A DNA stretch of 64,000 bases from Formicarius rufipectus (Eukaryota > Chordata > Aves > Passeriformes > Formicariidae). Below, piece after piece: positions 32,401 through 42,579 of this stretch; the first letter of the stretch is position 1, and the number at the start of each line of letters is the position of its first letter. The notes under the pieces were generated by a model. It did no database searches, was not told the DNA's origin, and worked only from the letters and a program-made list of their open reading frames with translations. A program made the translations under genes and the position numbers. The stretch lies in assembly GCA_013399695.1 (NCBI GenBank), contig VXAU01001778.1:189820-253819 (forward strand), given 5' to 3'.

Positions 32401-35366
32401 GTTCCACCCCACCCAGCCCGAGGTGGGTGCACTCACCAGGCAGCTGGCGTAGCCGATGCCCCCCAGGCGGGGACAGATGTAATTCCAGACTCCAATGCTG
32501 CCCCTGCGGATCCGCTGCCCCACTGCCAGCTCCAGGAAGAACAGGGGGAGCCCGATGATGATGAGCAGGACCAGGTATGGGACCAGGTAGGCACCTGGAA
32601 GGGGAGAGAAAGGTCATCATGGACCCATCTCCCTGTTCTCAAGGACAGTGGACAAGGATGGACAGGCAGGAACAGGCTCTGCTAACTTGTTTGTTTGCAA
32701 ATGGCCTCAAGGTGCCCCAGAGGAGGTTTTGATCAGATATTAGGGAAAAATTCTTCATGGAAAGAGTGGTCAGGCTCTGACACAGCTGCCCAGGACAGCG
32801 GTGGAGTCTCCATCCCTGGAGGTGTTTAAAAAGCATGTGGATGTGGCACTGGGGACCCGGGTTAGTGTGACCATGGCAGAGCTGGGTTTGACTTGATTGT
32901 CTTAGAGGGCTTTCCCAACCTAATTGATTCCCAACCATGAATCCATGATCTGGGAATGCAGATCAGAGCCTTGCCAGCAGAGAAGTGGAGAGGAGCAAAC
33001 ACACGAGTGTGGAAGGAAAGGGTGCAGCACTCCCTGCTGGTGTAGGGACACAAGACCTCCTGAATCCATAGACACTTGTGCAAGGAGACACTTCCATAAG
33101 CCGATCCATGGGTTCGTGGCCACATTCCCGGCCACCTCGGAGACACAGGGAAGCAGGAGCCCTCCTGCTCCCCCAGGTCTTGCCTGTGCTCACCTGTCCG
33201 AGCCCCAGCACATCCGCCCAGACACCCCACACCCCAAACAGCAGCATCCTCTGGGCCACCCGGTGCAGAGCAAAGTCCTCTGACAGGAAGAGGAATAACT
33301 CAGATTAAAAACTCGGTTAATCCCCATCTAATTGCCGAGGCTGGAGCGAAATCAGCGGCTGCCGAAGCACAATCAAGTGACCGTAAAGGATGCGATGACT
33401 CAACGCTGCAGTTGATGAACGACTCCAGCCTCCTGCCAGGAGCCGAGGATCGGACTGGGAGTGTGTGGCTGCCTCCCACGGGGCAGCAGACGGTCCAACG
33501 GCACCGAAAATTCCTGGCTGGATTGACTGCCCGGTGACAGCCACGACGTCCCGGCCCCGAGCGGGACGTGGGGCAGCTGATGCTGCTCCAAGCAGCAAAC
33601 CCAGCGTGTTGGGGGTGATGCGTTAGAAATGCTCGGGGGGAGAGAAACGGGGGTGCAGCAGCTCGGGGTTGTTGGGAGGGGGAAAGGGCAGGCAGCAAGA
33701 GGAGCTGAAGCTCAGTGGCATTCGGGAAGGACCACGAGCATCCCATCTCTGCAATGCCCCCTGGGGCGTCTCGACCTGACACAGACAGATTCACATGGAA
33801 ACGTGTCCAATCTCAGATATTTTTTGCTGTGATGTCTGGGAGGGTGGCCACCGGCTCCAGGCTGTGCATCACCACGCTCAGCAGCAGCAGGGCCAGCCTG
33901 TGCCAGCTCCGGCACACCGAGTCCTGGGAATTTGGCTCCAGCCCATCCTCTTCCCAGCACAATCACCCTCCCCCGCAGGCACCTGCTCGAGGAGCAGCAG
34001 AGGGGCAGCAGCCACCGCGACATCCCGGGGCTGCTCAGCACAGCCAGGAATGGTCTGTCCATCCCTCCCGAGTTCCTGCATCCGTCTGGGCACAGCCCGC
34101 TGGGAATCCCAGCCAAGAGGGAGGAAGAAAAGGGTGAAAATCAGTGTCTACCCCATGGGACAGGCAGATGATACCACTTGGGCTAAAGAAAAACCTCAGC
34201 TAAGCTCTGGAATTGCTGCTCAAACCAGCTCCCAGCTCTGTGCCTCAGTTTTCCCACCTGTAGAAGGGAAGAGGGAAAGGGAAGGACTGAGTGCAGGTTG
34301 TGCAGAATGACTCATTCAGATGATGACAACAGAGATGTTTTAATTATTGAGAGCACTGCAGGTTTTCCAGCTGCGGGGCCAGAGGCACAAGGGATACAGT
34401 GCCAGGAACAGGGAATGCTTGAAAGGGAAGACAAGAGCACTGGGCTGGTCCTGCATCCCTTCAACACTGCTGGGAGGGGGTTGGTTTGGGTCAACCATGA
34501 GGAACCCACCCAATCATCAGGGTCAGGAAGGGTAGTGGGTCTCAGCACAGCTGGACAAGACTTGGCCCTCTGGGCTGCTCCTGGAAGCCCAAGGAGGAGG
34601 CACAGGGTGGGTTATGAGAACAGGGTGGCTGGAAGGATGATTTGAGAAAGAGCTGGAGCCTACACATTGTGGCTTCAAGACACGGGGAAATGTTGGGATT
34701 CTCTCCCCTTTTTATCCAGTGTGGCTTCAGGTCACAAAGAAAGGCAGGGATTCTGTCTTTCCATTTGCCCCCTGATTTCCAAATTGCCTCAACAGGAATC
34801 AGGGGCTGCAGCAAGAAGTCCTGGATCCCACTCTGGGACTTGTCCTGACTTTGGAGTGGGGGGTGGGTAGGCAACCCTTAGGAAGAGGCTGTCCAGGAGA
34901 TTCCAACATCTCAGCACAACTCCTGGCTGCCCCTTTCCACCATCAAAGTCCAAACAACCCACCTTGGAGCCCAAATAACCCCTGTTCTGCCCCAGTATCC
35001 ACACCCCAATGTTCAGCAAGCTAGGACTGGTTCATAATCCCTTCTCCAAGGACTGATCCCACCTCTGCCCCACGTCTCACCTCCTCCATTCTTCTGGCAG
35101 AGGTAGGGGAAGCGCCAGACATTTCCCAGCCCCACGGAGTAGCCAATCTGGGCCAGGATGTACTGGAGCTTGCTGTTCCAGGCCGGCCTCTCCGCATCCA
35201 GGTCCTCATCCCCTTCCTTCTGCTTGTCCCAGGTCTCTCCTCCCGTCACATTGAGGACGCTGTGTTTGTAGTCCACGGGCTCCTGGTGGGCCAGCAGGTC
35301 GGCCACTGACTCGGTGACATGCTCACTGCTGTGCTCCCGCTGGGTCACCTTGCTGTTCTTGGGCAT
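26126..35366 (-). CDS. SLC6A17: SLC6A17 (NTT4/Rxt1), vesicular sodium-dependent neutral amino acid transporter, complete coding region
   Basis: Eleven coding exons, in transcript order 35366-35081, 32594-32437, 32237-32111, 31493-31312, 30796-30686, 29659-29418, 29159-28967, 28684-28492, 27696-27537, 27029-26867, 26494-26126. They sum to 2184 bases: 727 codons and TGA. All internal borders are GT-AG and phases match. The protein is an SLC6-family transporter with 12 membrane segments on synaptic vesicles, moving neutral amino acids such as proline, glycine, leucine, alanine and glutamine. Seen directly: cytoplasmic N-terminus (MPKNSKVTQREHSS), TM1 with GYSVGLGNVWRFPYL, the long glycosylatable loop after TM3, the large loop before TM8 with an NFS sequon, and the PTHRSYLGPG to GTPESEL C-terminus. 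Near-identity to mammalian SLC6A17 as I remember it and the neighbour KCNC4 separate it from the paralogues SLC6A15 and SLC6A16. Confidence 0.98.
26867..27029 (-). CDS. SLC6A17: SLC6A17 coding exon 10 (TM11)
   Basis: 163 bases; acceptor TCTGGCAG|GTTCAT, donor GAGGAG|GTGAGA. Residues 551-605: FMQELTEMLGFRP, TM11 (WKYVSPICMAVLMTASIIQLG) and PPGYSAWIREE. Confidence 0.97.
27537..27696 (-). CDS. SLC6A17: SLC6A17 coding exon 9 (TM9-TM10)
   Basis: 160 bases; acceptor TCCCCACAG|TCGGTT, donor ACCAAAAA|GTAAGG. Residues 498-550: GCCIFAFLVGLIFVQRSGNYF and the FDDYSATLPLTVVVILENIAVAWIYG helices. Confidence 0.97.
27718..28385. repeat. Minisatellite, about 62-bp unit, about 11 diverged copies
   Basis: Units begin GGTCAGCAGAGCCCC or close variants at about 27718, 27780, 27842, 27905, 27966, 28028, 28089, 28146, 28207, 28269 and 28324. 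Spacing is 61-63 bp in most cases; the seventh copy has lost the normal opening and the last is short. Each unit has a CAAGACCTCCACAAGGTCC-like core in which GACCT and AGGTC are inverted. It fills most of the SLC6A17 intron between coding exons 8 and 9, starting about 20 bases from exon 9. The period is not a multiple of three and the array is intronic, so it is not coding. Confidence 0.9.
28492..28684 (-). CDS. SLC6A17: SLC6A17 coding exon 8 (TM8 region)
   Basis: 193 bases; acceptor CCTCCACAG|TCGGTG, donor TTCACAG|GTGAGG. Residues 434-497: QGTGLAFIAFTEAM, the SPFWSVMFFLMLINLGLGSMIG helix, and ITTPIIDTF. Confidence 0.97.
28967..29159 (-). CDS. SLC6A17: SLC6A17 coding exon 7 (large TM7-TM8 loop)
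   Basis: 193 bases; acceptor TCCCTTAG|GAATGC, donor AACAAG|GTACCT. Residues 369-433: loop segment typical of the SLC6A15-17 subgroup, with an NFSHL glycosylation sequon and the CLLEDELNK motif. Confidence 0.97.
29418..29659 (-). CDS. SLC6A17: SLC6A17 coding exon 6 (TM6-TM7)
   Basis: 242 bases; acceptor CTCCCAAG|CTGGAC, donor GTGGTGGA|GTAAGAG. Residues 289-368: the conserved [26 protein letters not shown] segment of the SLC6 core (TM6, one of the two unwound substrate-site helices) and TM7. Confidence 0.97.
29775..29850 (+). mobile_element. CR1 LINE 3' fragment in SLC6A17 intron
   Basis: GGGTGGAACGAGATGATCTT followed by GAGGTCCCCTCCAACCCAAA and CCATTCGGGAT. Opposite in orientation to the host gene. 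Confidence 0.8.
30305..30335. repeat. TTAA-rich tract (homeodomain-like TAATTA sites)
   Basis: TTAATTAATTAATTAG followed by a second CTGCTTAATTAATAG, in the SLC6A17 intron between coding exons 5 and 6. Overlapping TAATTA cores are visible; function unknown. Confidence 0.6.
30686..30796 (-). CDS. SLC6A17: SLC6A17 coding exon 5 (TM5)
   Basis: 111 bases, 37 full codons, both borders phase 0; acceptor TGCTCCAG|GTGATG, donor CCCAAG|GTGAGA. Residues 252-288: TM5 (VMYFSSLFPYLVLVCFLVRG) and GAVDGIMHMFTPK. Confidence 0.97.
31312..31493 (-). CDS. SLC6A17: SLC6A17 coding exon 4 (long loop, TM4)
   Basis: 182 bases; acceptor CTTTGCAG|TTGTGG, donor GGGAAG|GTGGGT. Residues 191-251: the rest of the TM3-TM4 loop (with a second cysteine in ETECERSS) and TM4 (TLCLLVAWSLVGLAMIKG). 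Confidence 0.97.
32111..32237 (-). CDS. SLC6A17: SLC6A17 coding exon 3 (TM3)
   Basis: 127 bases; acceptor CTCCTAG|GTCTGC, donor GTGGCAG|GTGAGG. Residues 149-190: TM3 (VCFFVGLYYNVIIGWSIFYF) and the start of the long extramembrane loop, with a cysteine at 181 and an NGS sequon at 186-188. Confidence 0.97.
32437..32594 (-). CDS. SLC6A17: SLC6A17 coding exon 2 (TM2)
   Basis: 158 bases; acceptor CCTTCCAG|GTGCC, donor TGCCTG|GTGAGT. Completes Gly96 and encodes residues 97-148: TM2 (AYLVPYLVLLIIIG...) and the first intracellular loop with the conserved GQRIRRGSIGVW. Confidence 0.97.
32690..32940 (+). mobile_element. CR1 LINE 3' fragment in SLC6A17 intron
   Basis: Contains GATATTAGGGAAAAATTCTT, GGTGTTTAAAAAGCATGTGG and a CCCAACCTAATTGATTC end, a clear CR1 3' region. 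Confidence 0.88.
35081..35366 (-). CDS. SLC6A17: SLC6A17 coding exon 1 (start codon, N-terminus, TM1)
   Basis: ATG complements 35364-35366; donor GGAGGAG|GTGAGA with GT at 35080-35079; 286 bases, 95 codons plus one base. Encodes the cytoplasmic N-terminus (residues 1-66) and TM1 (about 67-88), ending in the conserved QKNGGG. The frame is open upstream for 25 codons with another Met, but MPKNSKV is the conserved start. The exon probably extends upstream as 5' UTR to 35488. Confidence 0.97.
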
Positions 35367-35488
35367 TGGGACGGCTCCGGGTGGTCCCCAGGGGGGTGGT
35401 GGGATGAGGGAAGGAGCTGAAACTCCCACGGGGAATGGCACTGGTGTGAGCTACAGCTCAGGCCTCACCTCCTCGGCATCAGCAGGAC
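35367..35488 (-). other. SLC6A17: Probable 5' UTR part of the SLC6A17 start-codon exon
   Basis: A good acceptor (pyrimidine-rich CCCCTTCCCCACCCAG, AG at 35490-35489) lies 122 bases upstream of the ATG in transcript sense. A weaker alternative acceptor is TTTCAG ending at 35417. The segment contains a four-codon upstream ORF. Mammalian SLC6A17 also starts translation in its second exon, as far as I recall. Confidence 0.5.
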
Positions 35489-35667
35489 CTGGGTGGGGAA
35501 GGGGTTAAAGGAGGTGGGTGGATTTGTTTTATGCTCTGGTGGAACCGGCAACACTGGGGGAGGACACATCACCTGAGGCATCACCCTGGGCCGTGGGGTC
35601 CTTTGTCTGGACAAGGCGGGTCCCCTTCTCCATGAAGGATTGGCCAGGAGCAACTCCCTGGTGGAGC

Positions 35668-35860
35668 ATTATAGAATCCGAGGATGGTTTGGGTTGGAAG
35701 GGACCTTAAAGCTCATCTCACTCCCACCTCCTGCCACGGACAGGGACACCTTCCACTAGCCCAGGTTGCTTCAAGTCCCATCCAACCTGGCCTTGACTTC
35801 CAGGGATGAGACAGACACATCTTCTCTCATTCATGGAGAAATTCACAGAGAAGAGCCCCC
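35668..35860 (-). mobile_element. CR1 LINE 3' fragment, reverse orientation
   Basis: Starts TTATAGAATCCGAGGATGGT, then TTGGGTTGGAAGGGACCTTA, and continues through ACACCTTCCACTAGCCCAGG. It lies just upstream of the SLC6A17 start-codon exon. Confidence 0.88.
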
Positions 35861-36076
35861 AGTGACCCACAGCAGGGAATTCCTTTGTGCTCTGTAGGAC
35901 AGGGAGAGGCCATGGAGCCACTCACATCACTGTGACACCTTTTCTCCCCTCTAACACTCCCAGGAAGCAGCTGAGTCCCACAAGGGCTGACACCAAATCC
36001 AGCTCTGCCTTCCCTGTCCTGCTCCCTCCCCTCCTGGCCATCAGCAGAGCCAAGGATCAGCTCCACAACAGCTTGG

Positions 36077-36118
36077 AAGTGCTCAGGGGGCAGTGACAAG
36101 TGCTCAGGGGACAGTGAC
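36077..36118. repeat. 21-bp tandem dimer
   Basis: AAGTGCTCAGGGGGCAGTGAC followed directly by a copy with one G-to-A change. Confidence 0.85.
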
Positions 36119-37137
36119 AAACACCCAGGATATCTCTCCATCCTGAGACATTATCAGGAGTGACTTAAAAAGCCTTGGAGTCTGATGTTGAATCTTCCCA
36201 GGCAGCTCTACAGCAGATAACAGCTGCAAAACAGCAGCAGCCAAGGCAGAGCCATCAATCCTTCCCCTCCACATTCCCAGCCTCCAGCCTGGCCCAGGAG
36301 GGCTCATCCTGCACAGAGGCACCTCAGAGGGTGTCCACAACCCAGATCAGCCCCACAGATCTCACCCCACCTGGAAAATCTTGGGAACACTGTGGGAATA
36401 TGCTCTGATGGGATTCCCAGCCCAGGAAAGCACCATGTCCGTCCTCTCCATACTGGGAGAACTGGGGTTGGACTGGTGGCTCCCAATCCAGCTAGGATTG
36501 GGGTGCTTCATCTTGGAAAAAGTGGCTCTCCTGAAGAGCCAGGCTTCCTTCTTTTCCATCTTCTCCATTCCTGCTTCCCAGGGGACACCTGGCTGGTCAC
36601 TGTGTCCTGGCAGGGTAAAGGAATGACTACCCTGGCCTGGCTGCAGGGCCATCTGCCCCCCACCCTGGGGGCTTCCTCATCCACTTCAAAGTTTGTCCAA
36701 GGCCCAGGTGGCATCTGGTAGGTGGCACTGCCTGAACAACCCCTCGGTCTGGGGAAAACCAGCCCTCGTCTCTCCCAGAATGGAGGATGGATAATGCAGG
36801 GTGACCCTGTTCCTTCTGCCTCCACGATTTTCCAGAGCCATTTCCAGCTCTTCTTGCCTTTGGACACACATTTTTTTTATCCAATTCAGCCCACAATCCC
36901 AACCCTTTCCACAGCAGAAGATTCAGCCCTGGCAGTAAAGTCCATTCCCAACCAGGGCACTGAAGGGGCAAAGCAGCAGCAACAGGAAACCTCACCCTCC
37001 TTCACCCTCACCGTGGGGTTTTTTCACCCCTGAAGAAAGTTCCCCCTTTTCCAGACCCTGTTCCTAATGGGGAAAAAAATAAATTTAAAAAAAAAAAAAT
37101 TTAAAAAATCATCTATTTTTGGCTGTCGGCTGCATCC

Positions 37138-37150
37138 GTTGCCAGGCAAC
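37138..37150. promoter_or_regulatory. Perfect RFX X-box palindrome (GTTGCC-A-GGCAAC)
   Basis: Two exact inverted half-sites with a 1-base spacer. RFX proteins bind paired GTTGCC half-sites of this kind. It lies about 1.8 kb upstream of the SLC6A17 ATG in the probable first intron, within a GC-moderate stretch (37,120-37,320). Confidence 0.6.
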
Positions 37151-40100
37151 CGTCTCGGCTCCACATCTCCCCTGGATCCGGCTCCTCTGGAGGAGCCCTT
37201 TAAATTCTCCTTTCCAGATTGGGTCAGCGATGTTTAATTTCCTAACGAGGCCTCGTTCACAGAAACTGCTCAGGCTCCATCGTGGCAATTACAGGCACGT
37301 GGCTGCCGGGGGCTGGAGCATCCTCAGCCGGGATGGGAAGGGTGGGAAAGGGCCAGGAAATCGCTGGGATTTCCATCAGGTTTGGATCAGGCTCTGCGTG
37401 GATTTGTGCAGAGCTGGGCGAGGCCCCCACGGGCTGTTGGCTGCTCCTGATGTGCTCCTGCTCCTCGGGAGGGAGGGCGACTCGGAGCATCAGGAGGGCT
37501 CAGCCTCGGGCATAAAGGATCTCTTCACATTAGGGAGGGAGCCAAGAAGGCCAAGGATGAGCTGGCTGAGGCCCCAGGCTTCCGTCTCCCATGGCCAGGG
37601 AATTCCAAAGGATTTCTAGGACAGCTCAGCCCCTTGGAGATGCCCAGCTCCAGGGAAGGGAGTGCTGAGCCAGCCCAGCACCGTGGAGCCAGAGCAGGCT
37701 CCAAAACATCCCCCACTAGATCTCAAGCTCAGTTTAGGTCCCCCCTGAGTTATCTTGAGTGGCTGAGAGGCAGCAAGATGCAGGTCCTGGAGGAGTGGGG
37801 TCCTTCCAGCACCTCCAAAGCCCCAGGGGCTCTCAGAGGACTCTCCAGACAGCAACATTCCCAAAGGATTTGGGGAATCAATGGAGGTGTTCAACTGGGC
37901 CAAGAGCCCTCTAGAAACTGGGATGAGGGTGAAGGAGCAGAGGGAAGAGTCTCCCTCCCCAAGGGAGTTGCACCCCAATTAAACCAGAGGGGAGAACGGT
38001 GGCAGAGATCCAAATCTTGATCCTGGAATGGCTCTGGCACAGCATTCCCATGGTTTTCTGGGGAACATCCTGCTATCTCAGCCCCAGCGTGGGCATGAGG
38101 GTGTTGCCCAGGCCTGGAGGAGAGGATCATTCCCAACATCAATGCCATGAGCACACCCAGCCTTTCCCATCCACATTCCTGCCAGAACGGTGGGATGATC
38201 CCAGCCAGAACCAGCAGGAAGCCACCAACCCACCTGGCACAGGGACACGATCCATGGAGAGCAGGATCAGCAGGGCCCTTCCTATTCATTGCCCCAGTAT
38301 TTTACATCAGCCCCAAGGTCACCAGCCCTCAAATTGAAAAGCACAATCCAAATCCATCTGGGAAAGGTATTTCCATGCATTTCTTTGATTGAAAAGGGAA
38401 TTTAATCAAAACTTCATCCATCAAAAAAAACAACCACCCTGTGAGAAAGTCAAGGCCGATCAGCTGACAACCAGGAGCTTTCCAGGCTGGAGAGAGATAG
38501 AAACCCCTTGTCACTGACAGATGGAGAGTCAGCTTGTTTACTTAGTCCTCGTGACCTTAATTTTCTTAAATGTGCAGTTTTTTCTGTCTCTTTAGAAGAC
38601 AAGATTAAGGTCTTTCAGAGCAATAACCTCACTTGTACTGCCAGACCAGGCACCCAAGGCTTTGCCCAGGTCAAACCAGTGCAGATGCCATCCAGCTGGA
38701 GAGGGAACATGGGTTTTCCCCCAGCAGGGGCAGAGAAAGGACCAGTTTGTGCTGGAGTCGGGACTGGTGTCTCTGAGTGCAGCCAACACTCCCGTGAGAG
38801 TTCTGAGGCTGTCAGGGGCTGTCCCTGAGGACAACTCACCTCCTCATGCCGAGAGGAGATCCTTTGGATGCCTTCTTCCTAAGAGTGTCCTTGAACAGGA
38901 TTCCCACCTTCTGGTCCCAGTGGAGTCCTTCATGTCCAATCCCTTGCAAAGCAACCCTGATCCCAGACTAGACCCCTAAGGCTGAGCCTGGGACTCCAGC
39001 TTGCATAAAGTGACACTCCCCATCCAGGTGACACTTCTCCATCCATGTCCCCAAAAACCACAAAGTCAGATTGGCCTTCAGCACATGTCCAGATGGATCC
39101 ACAAGCCCCATATCCCTTGGAACTGAGCACAGGAGGCACCACCACAGCAGATCAAAGCATGGAGAAACTCCTTCTTTGCTACACCCAGGGGATTTAATCC
39201 CAGGCTAGAGATTCGATTCCCACTGTTCCCAAAAACATCCACTGGTGAAAAGCTGCTATTTGGGAAGAGCAAGGACTCAGCAGGAGCCAAGGGCAGCTCA
39301 TCCCCCAGCCCTGCCAGCAGCACCACGGACGGGTCAGGGGAGGAGGGGTGTTCCAAACCACGTGTCCTGCCTCAGCCCATCCTTGGTTTCTTGGGAAAGC
39401 AGCTTGGGAGCAATAAACAGGCTGGAAACATGTCAGCAAAGCTTTCAGCTGGGCCTGGGAGGGCAGAGACAGGCAGGGAAGAGAGGGGCATTCACAGCAG
39501 CCACCAACAGCTCTGGGGGTCCAAAGGACGGGACAGCAGAAAATTCCTTCTCCCCGTGTCCAATTTCTACATTTATCCCATTTAGGTCTATAAAGGGCAA
39601 GTAAAGGCAGGAAAAAAAACCAAAAACCACAAAGTCAGATTGGGCGAGTTCAAAATTAGTATTTAAACCCTTGGAGACTCTCTGCTGGTCCCTTCCTGTC
39701 CTGTCATCTCTCCCCCTTCAGCTGCCACACAAAACTTGTAAAGGACCGGGGAAAGATGCTCCTGGTGAAGGATCCGCTCACCAGGCCAGGGAAGATCCAG
39801 CTCACCCCATCAAGGTCATGGAGCAGGGAAGGGAGGGGGGCAGAGGCACAGAGGTGGAAATCAATCCTCAGGACTTGTCTGGGAGATCTGAGCATCCTTT
39901 TGCAGCTCCCCACACCCAGAACCGGGGAAATCCTGCCCCCAGGGCCAGGCTGCTCAGTCCAGATAGGGGAGACTGGAGCAGGGAGGAGAACAGACAGATC
40001 CAAGGTCACCCAGGAGGCAGCGAGGCCAGGAACAATCATCCCTCTCATCATCCTTCTGTCCTGCACAGCCAAGGGTGAAAGGAAGGACTCCAAAACCAAG

Positions 40101-40920
40101 GGAAAAACGACTCCAGGCCCTACCTGCTGCTTCTTATGGTCAGGAGAACCCCTGCAAGTGGGAGAAGGATCTCCCTGGCAGAGCCAGTCCTTTTGGACAC
40201 ATCCCACCCTTTGGAAGCATCCCGTTCTTCCAAGCCCCAGGACCCTCCTGGCAGCATCCAAGCTTCCCTTCCAAGCCCCAAGAGGAGATTTTTGCAGAAG
40301 TGTTGCATCTCTGATGCCCCCAGCCCTGCTCCAGGGTCCTTCCTGGAGCCCTGTCACACAAAATTCCATTCCACCAGCTAAGGTTCTTCCAGAACACCTC
40401 TATCTTAAACCTATTCCAGGCTGGGCTCTTCCTGCCCAGCCTCTAGCACCAAAGGGGAAAAGTTTTGCCATCTGGGTTCATTAGGGCTGCCCCCATTCTC
40501 CCGTTTTTATAATAATCCCTGTTAATTAGCACCAGGCTAATCAGAGGGCTTGATGCGGATGACTCGGTGCTACCAGGTGTGTTCACTCCTCATACAGCAC
40601 ACCTGGGGAGGCACAAACTTTGGGTGGGATGGGTGTGAGGAGATGGGAGAACACAGGCAAAGCTTTGCTGGAAGCCGAGCTCCCATCCTGGAGCAGCTCC
40701 ATTTCCCACATGGAGGGGCTGGAGATGCTCCACGTCCTTCCCATGCAAACAAACCCCCCAACCCAACTTTAGCATCGTGACACAGGAGCTGTGATGAGTC
40801 AGAGCTGCCCCCGCTTCTGCCTTACACCCCCCCCCCCCCAGATGTTATAAATAACCCCCAGTTCCTCTAAAGGAAAGCAGAGGTGGGGCCACTCCAGCCC
40901 CTGCTCCACCCCAGAGGTGG

Positions 40921-41075
40921 TGGGTCGTGGTGGCCTTTCCCACCCCAGGTGCATGTCCTTCCTACCCAAAGGATACTTTTCCCAACCCAGAAGTGGGAGT
41001 TCTTCCCATCCCAAGGGGTGCCTGGCCCACCCCAGAATTGGGTGCCTTTCCCACCCCCAGGTTTTTCCCACACTA
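40921..41075. repeat. Degenerate tandem repeat, about 22-bp unit
   Basis: Six to seven diverged copies of a GGTGCCTTTCCCACCCCAGAA-like unit. In minus sense the repeat is open and gives a Gly-Trp-Glu-rich peptide, which looks like an artefact. Confidence 0.75.
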
Positions 41076-42579
41076 CCGTTACCCTTTTCCTCAAGAGGTG
41101 TGACGAAACCTCCAGAAAAGGCCCTTTTGCTGACGGGTCACAAGGTGCAGCCTGGAGGGGGACAAGCCTTGGCACTTGGGTTTGTCACGCAGCTTTTGAG
41201 CCCGTTGATTCAGCACATTTGGGCTCCTTTTGTGCCTTGTTTGGTATCATGAAAACACATGTCGGCTGCAATAACGTGACACCAGAGCAAACCGACCACC
41301 ATATGATCCCTTCAGGGCTTGGTTTGATTCACCACATGATCTTTTTCCACTTAGATCTCAATGATGTCTCGTAACTCACCCACTCCAGCCAAAGGTTGGT
41401 GGCTGAACCCCAAACCAGCCATGATTTATCCCAAAAAGCATCCGACAGCATCCAAATCCTGCCATGAGTGCTGCTTTTCCCTGTTATAATTCCTCAACTG
41501 CTGGTACATTTGTAAACAAACACTTCCAAATGCAGCCCAGGATGAGATAAAATCAGAACCTCTTTTCCCGAGGGATGATTTTGCCTGGATTTACAGGTCA
41601 GAATCTGATTCTGGGTAAATTTAGTCCTTGTGACTCCAGATGCCCTGCCCTGTACAAGCTTGAAGAAGCAGTGGAGTCACCCCAGGTTTTAACTCAACCC
41701 TTTTATTCCTATTGATTTTAGAGGATCCACCTCCAGTTCATCCCAGTGGACAGCTCAGACCCATATTTTATTTCCCTTGGAGCAGCTGAGCTGCAGCCAA
41801 ACCCCCAGCCAGGTTCCTTGACCTAGTCCTGACACCTCTGGAGAAACATTCACCAGAAACTCTCCGCCCTGCCGAGAATAGCTCCGGGTTTTTTCCTACC
41901 CAGACCAGAAATAGTTGCATCAGCTCCTGATGGAGTCAAACCTCAGGTGCCTCAGACAGAAGGCATGATCTGAGAAACAGGATTTCACCTTCTGGGCCCT
42001 CTACAAAGAACTGGGAGCAGATTTCCCAGTGGGTCTAAGCCCCACATCCTTGGAGTGATGGAAATTTGGAGCTGCCCAAACCCAAAAGACACATCTTTGG
42101 GTGTATCCCCACACCCAATACTGGGAATTTCACAAAACCAGGACCCCAAGCCCCATGTTTCTGACTCAAACCCGACCATTCATACTCAGAGAGCAGCATA
42201 AAAACAAATAAAAGGAGAGGCAATAACCCCCCCCACCACTTCAGGGGCCAGCACTACAATATGCATCACAGCCAAACACTTTCTCCTCTCCCAATGTTAC
42301 TGTCAAGGTCAATCTGGAGGCTGCATTTCCACCCATCCTCAAAGGGGATGAGCCCTCCACCAACACGAGCCGGGCAGGCACCCAGTGCCACCCCTCAGTG
42401 ACCCCCAGCCCTTCCCCCCCTCCCCCGGGGTGGCTTAAGCCAGTTGCTGTCTCTCAATGTCCCCCCAGCCCTGGATGCCACCACCCTTAGGGCCACGCCT
42501 GATGCCCTCAGGCTCAGCTGCCCCCTCCATTAACCCCCCGACCTGTCCCTGAGCATCTTCCCCTCAAAAGGGCCCCGAC

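Noticed and set aside
35367..35441. In-frame upstream methionine of SLC6A17 adding 25 residues
   Set aside because: MPKNSKV is the conserved family start and gives the exact expected length of 727 residues.
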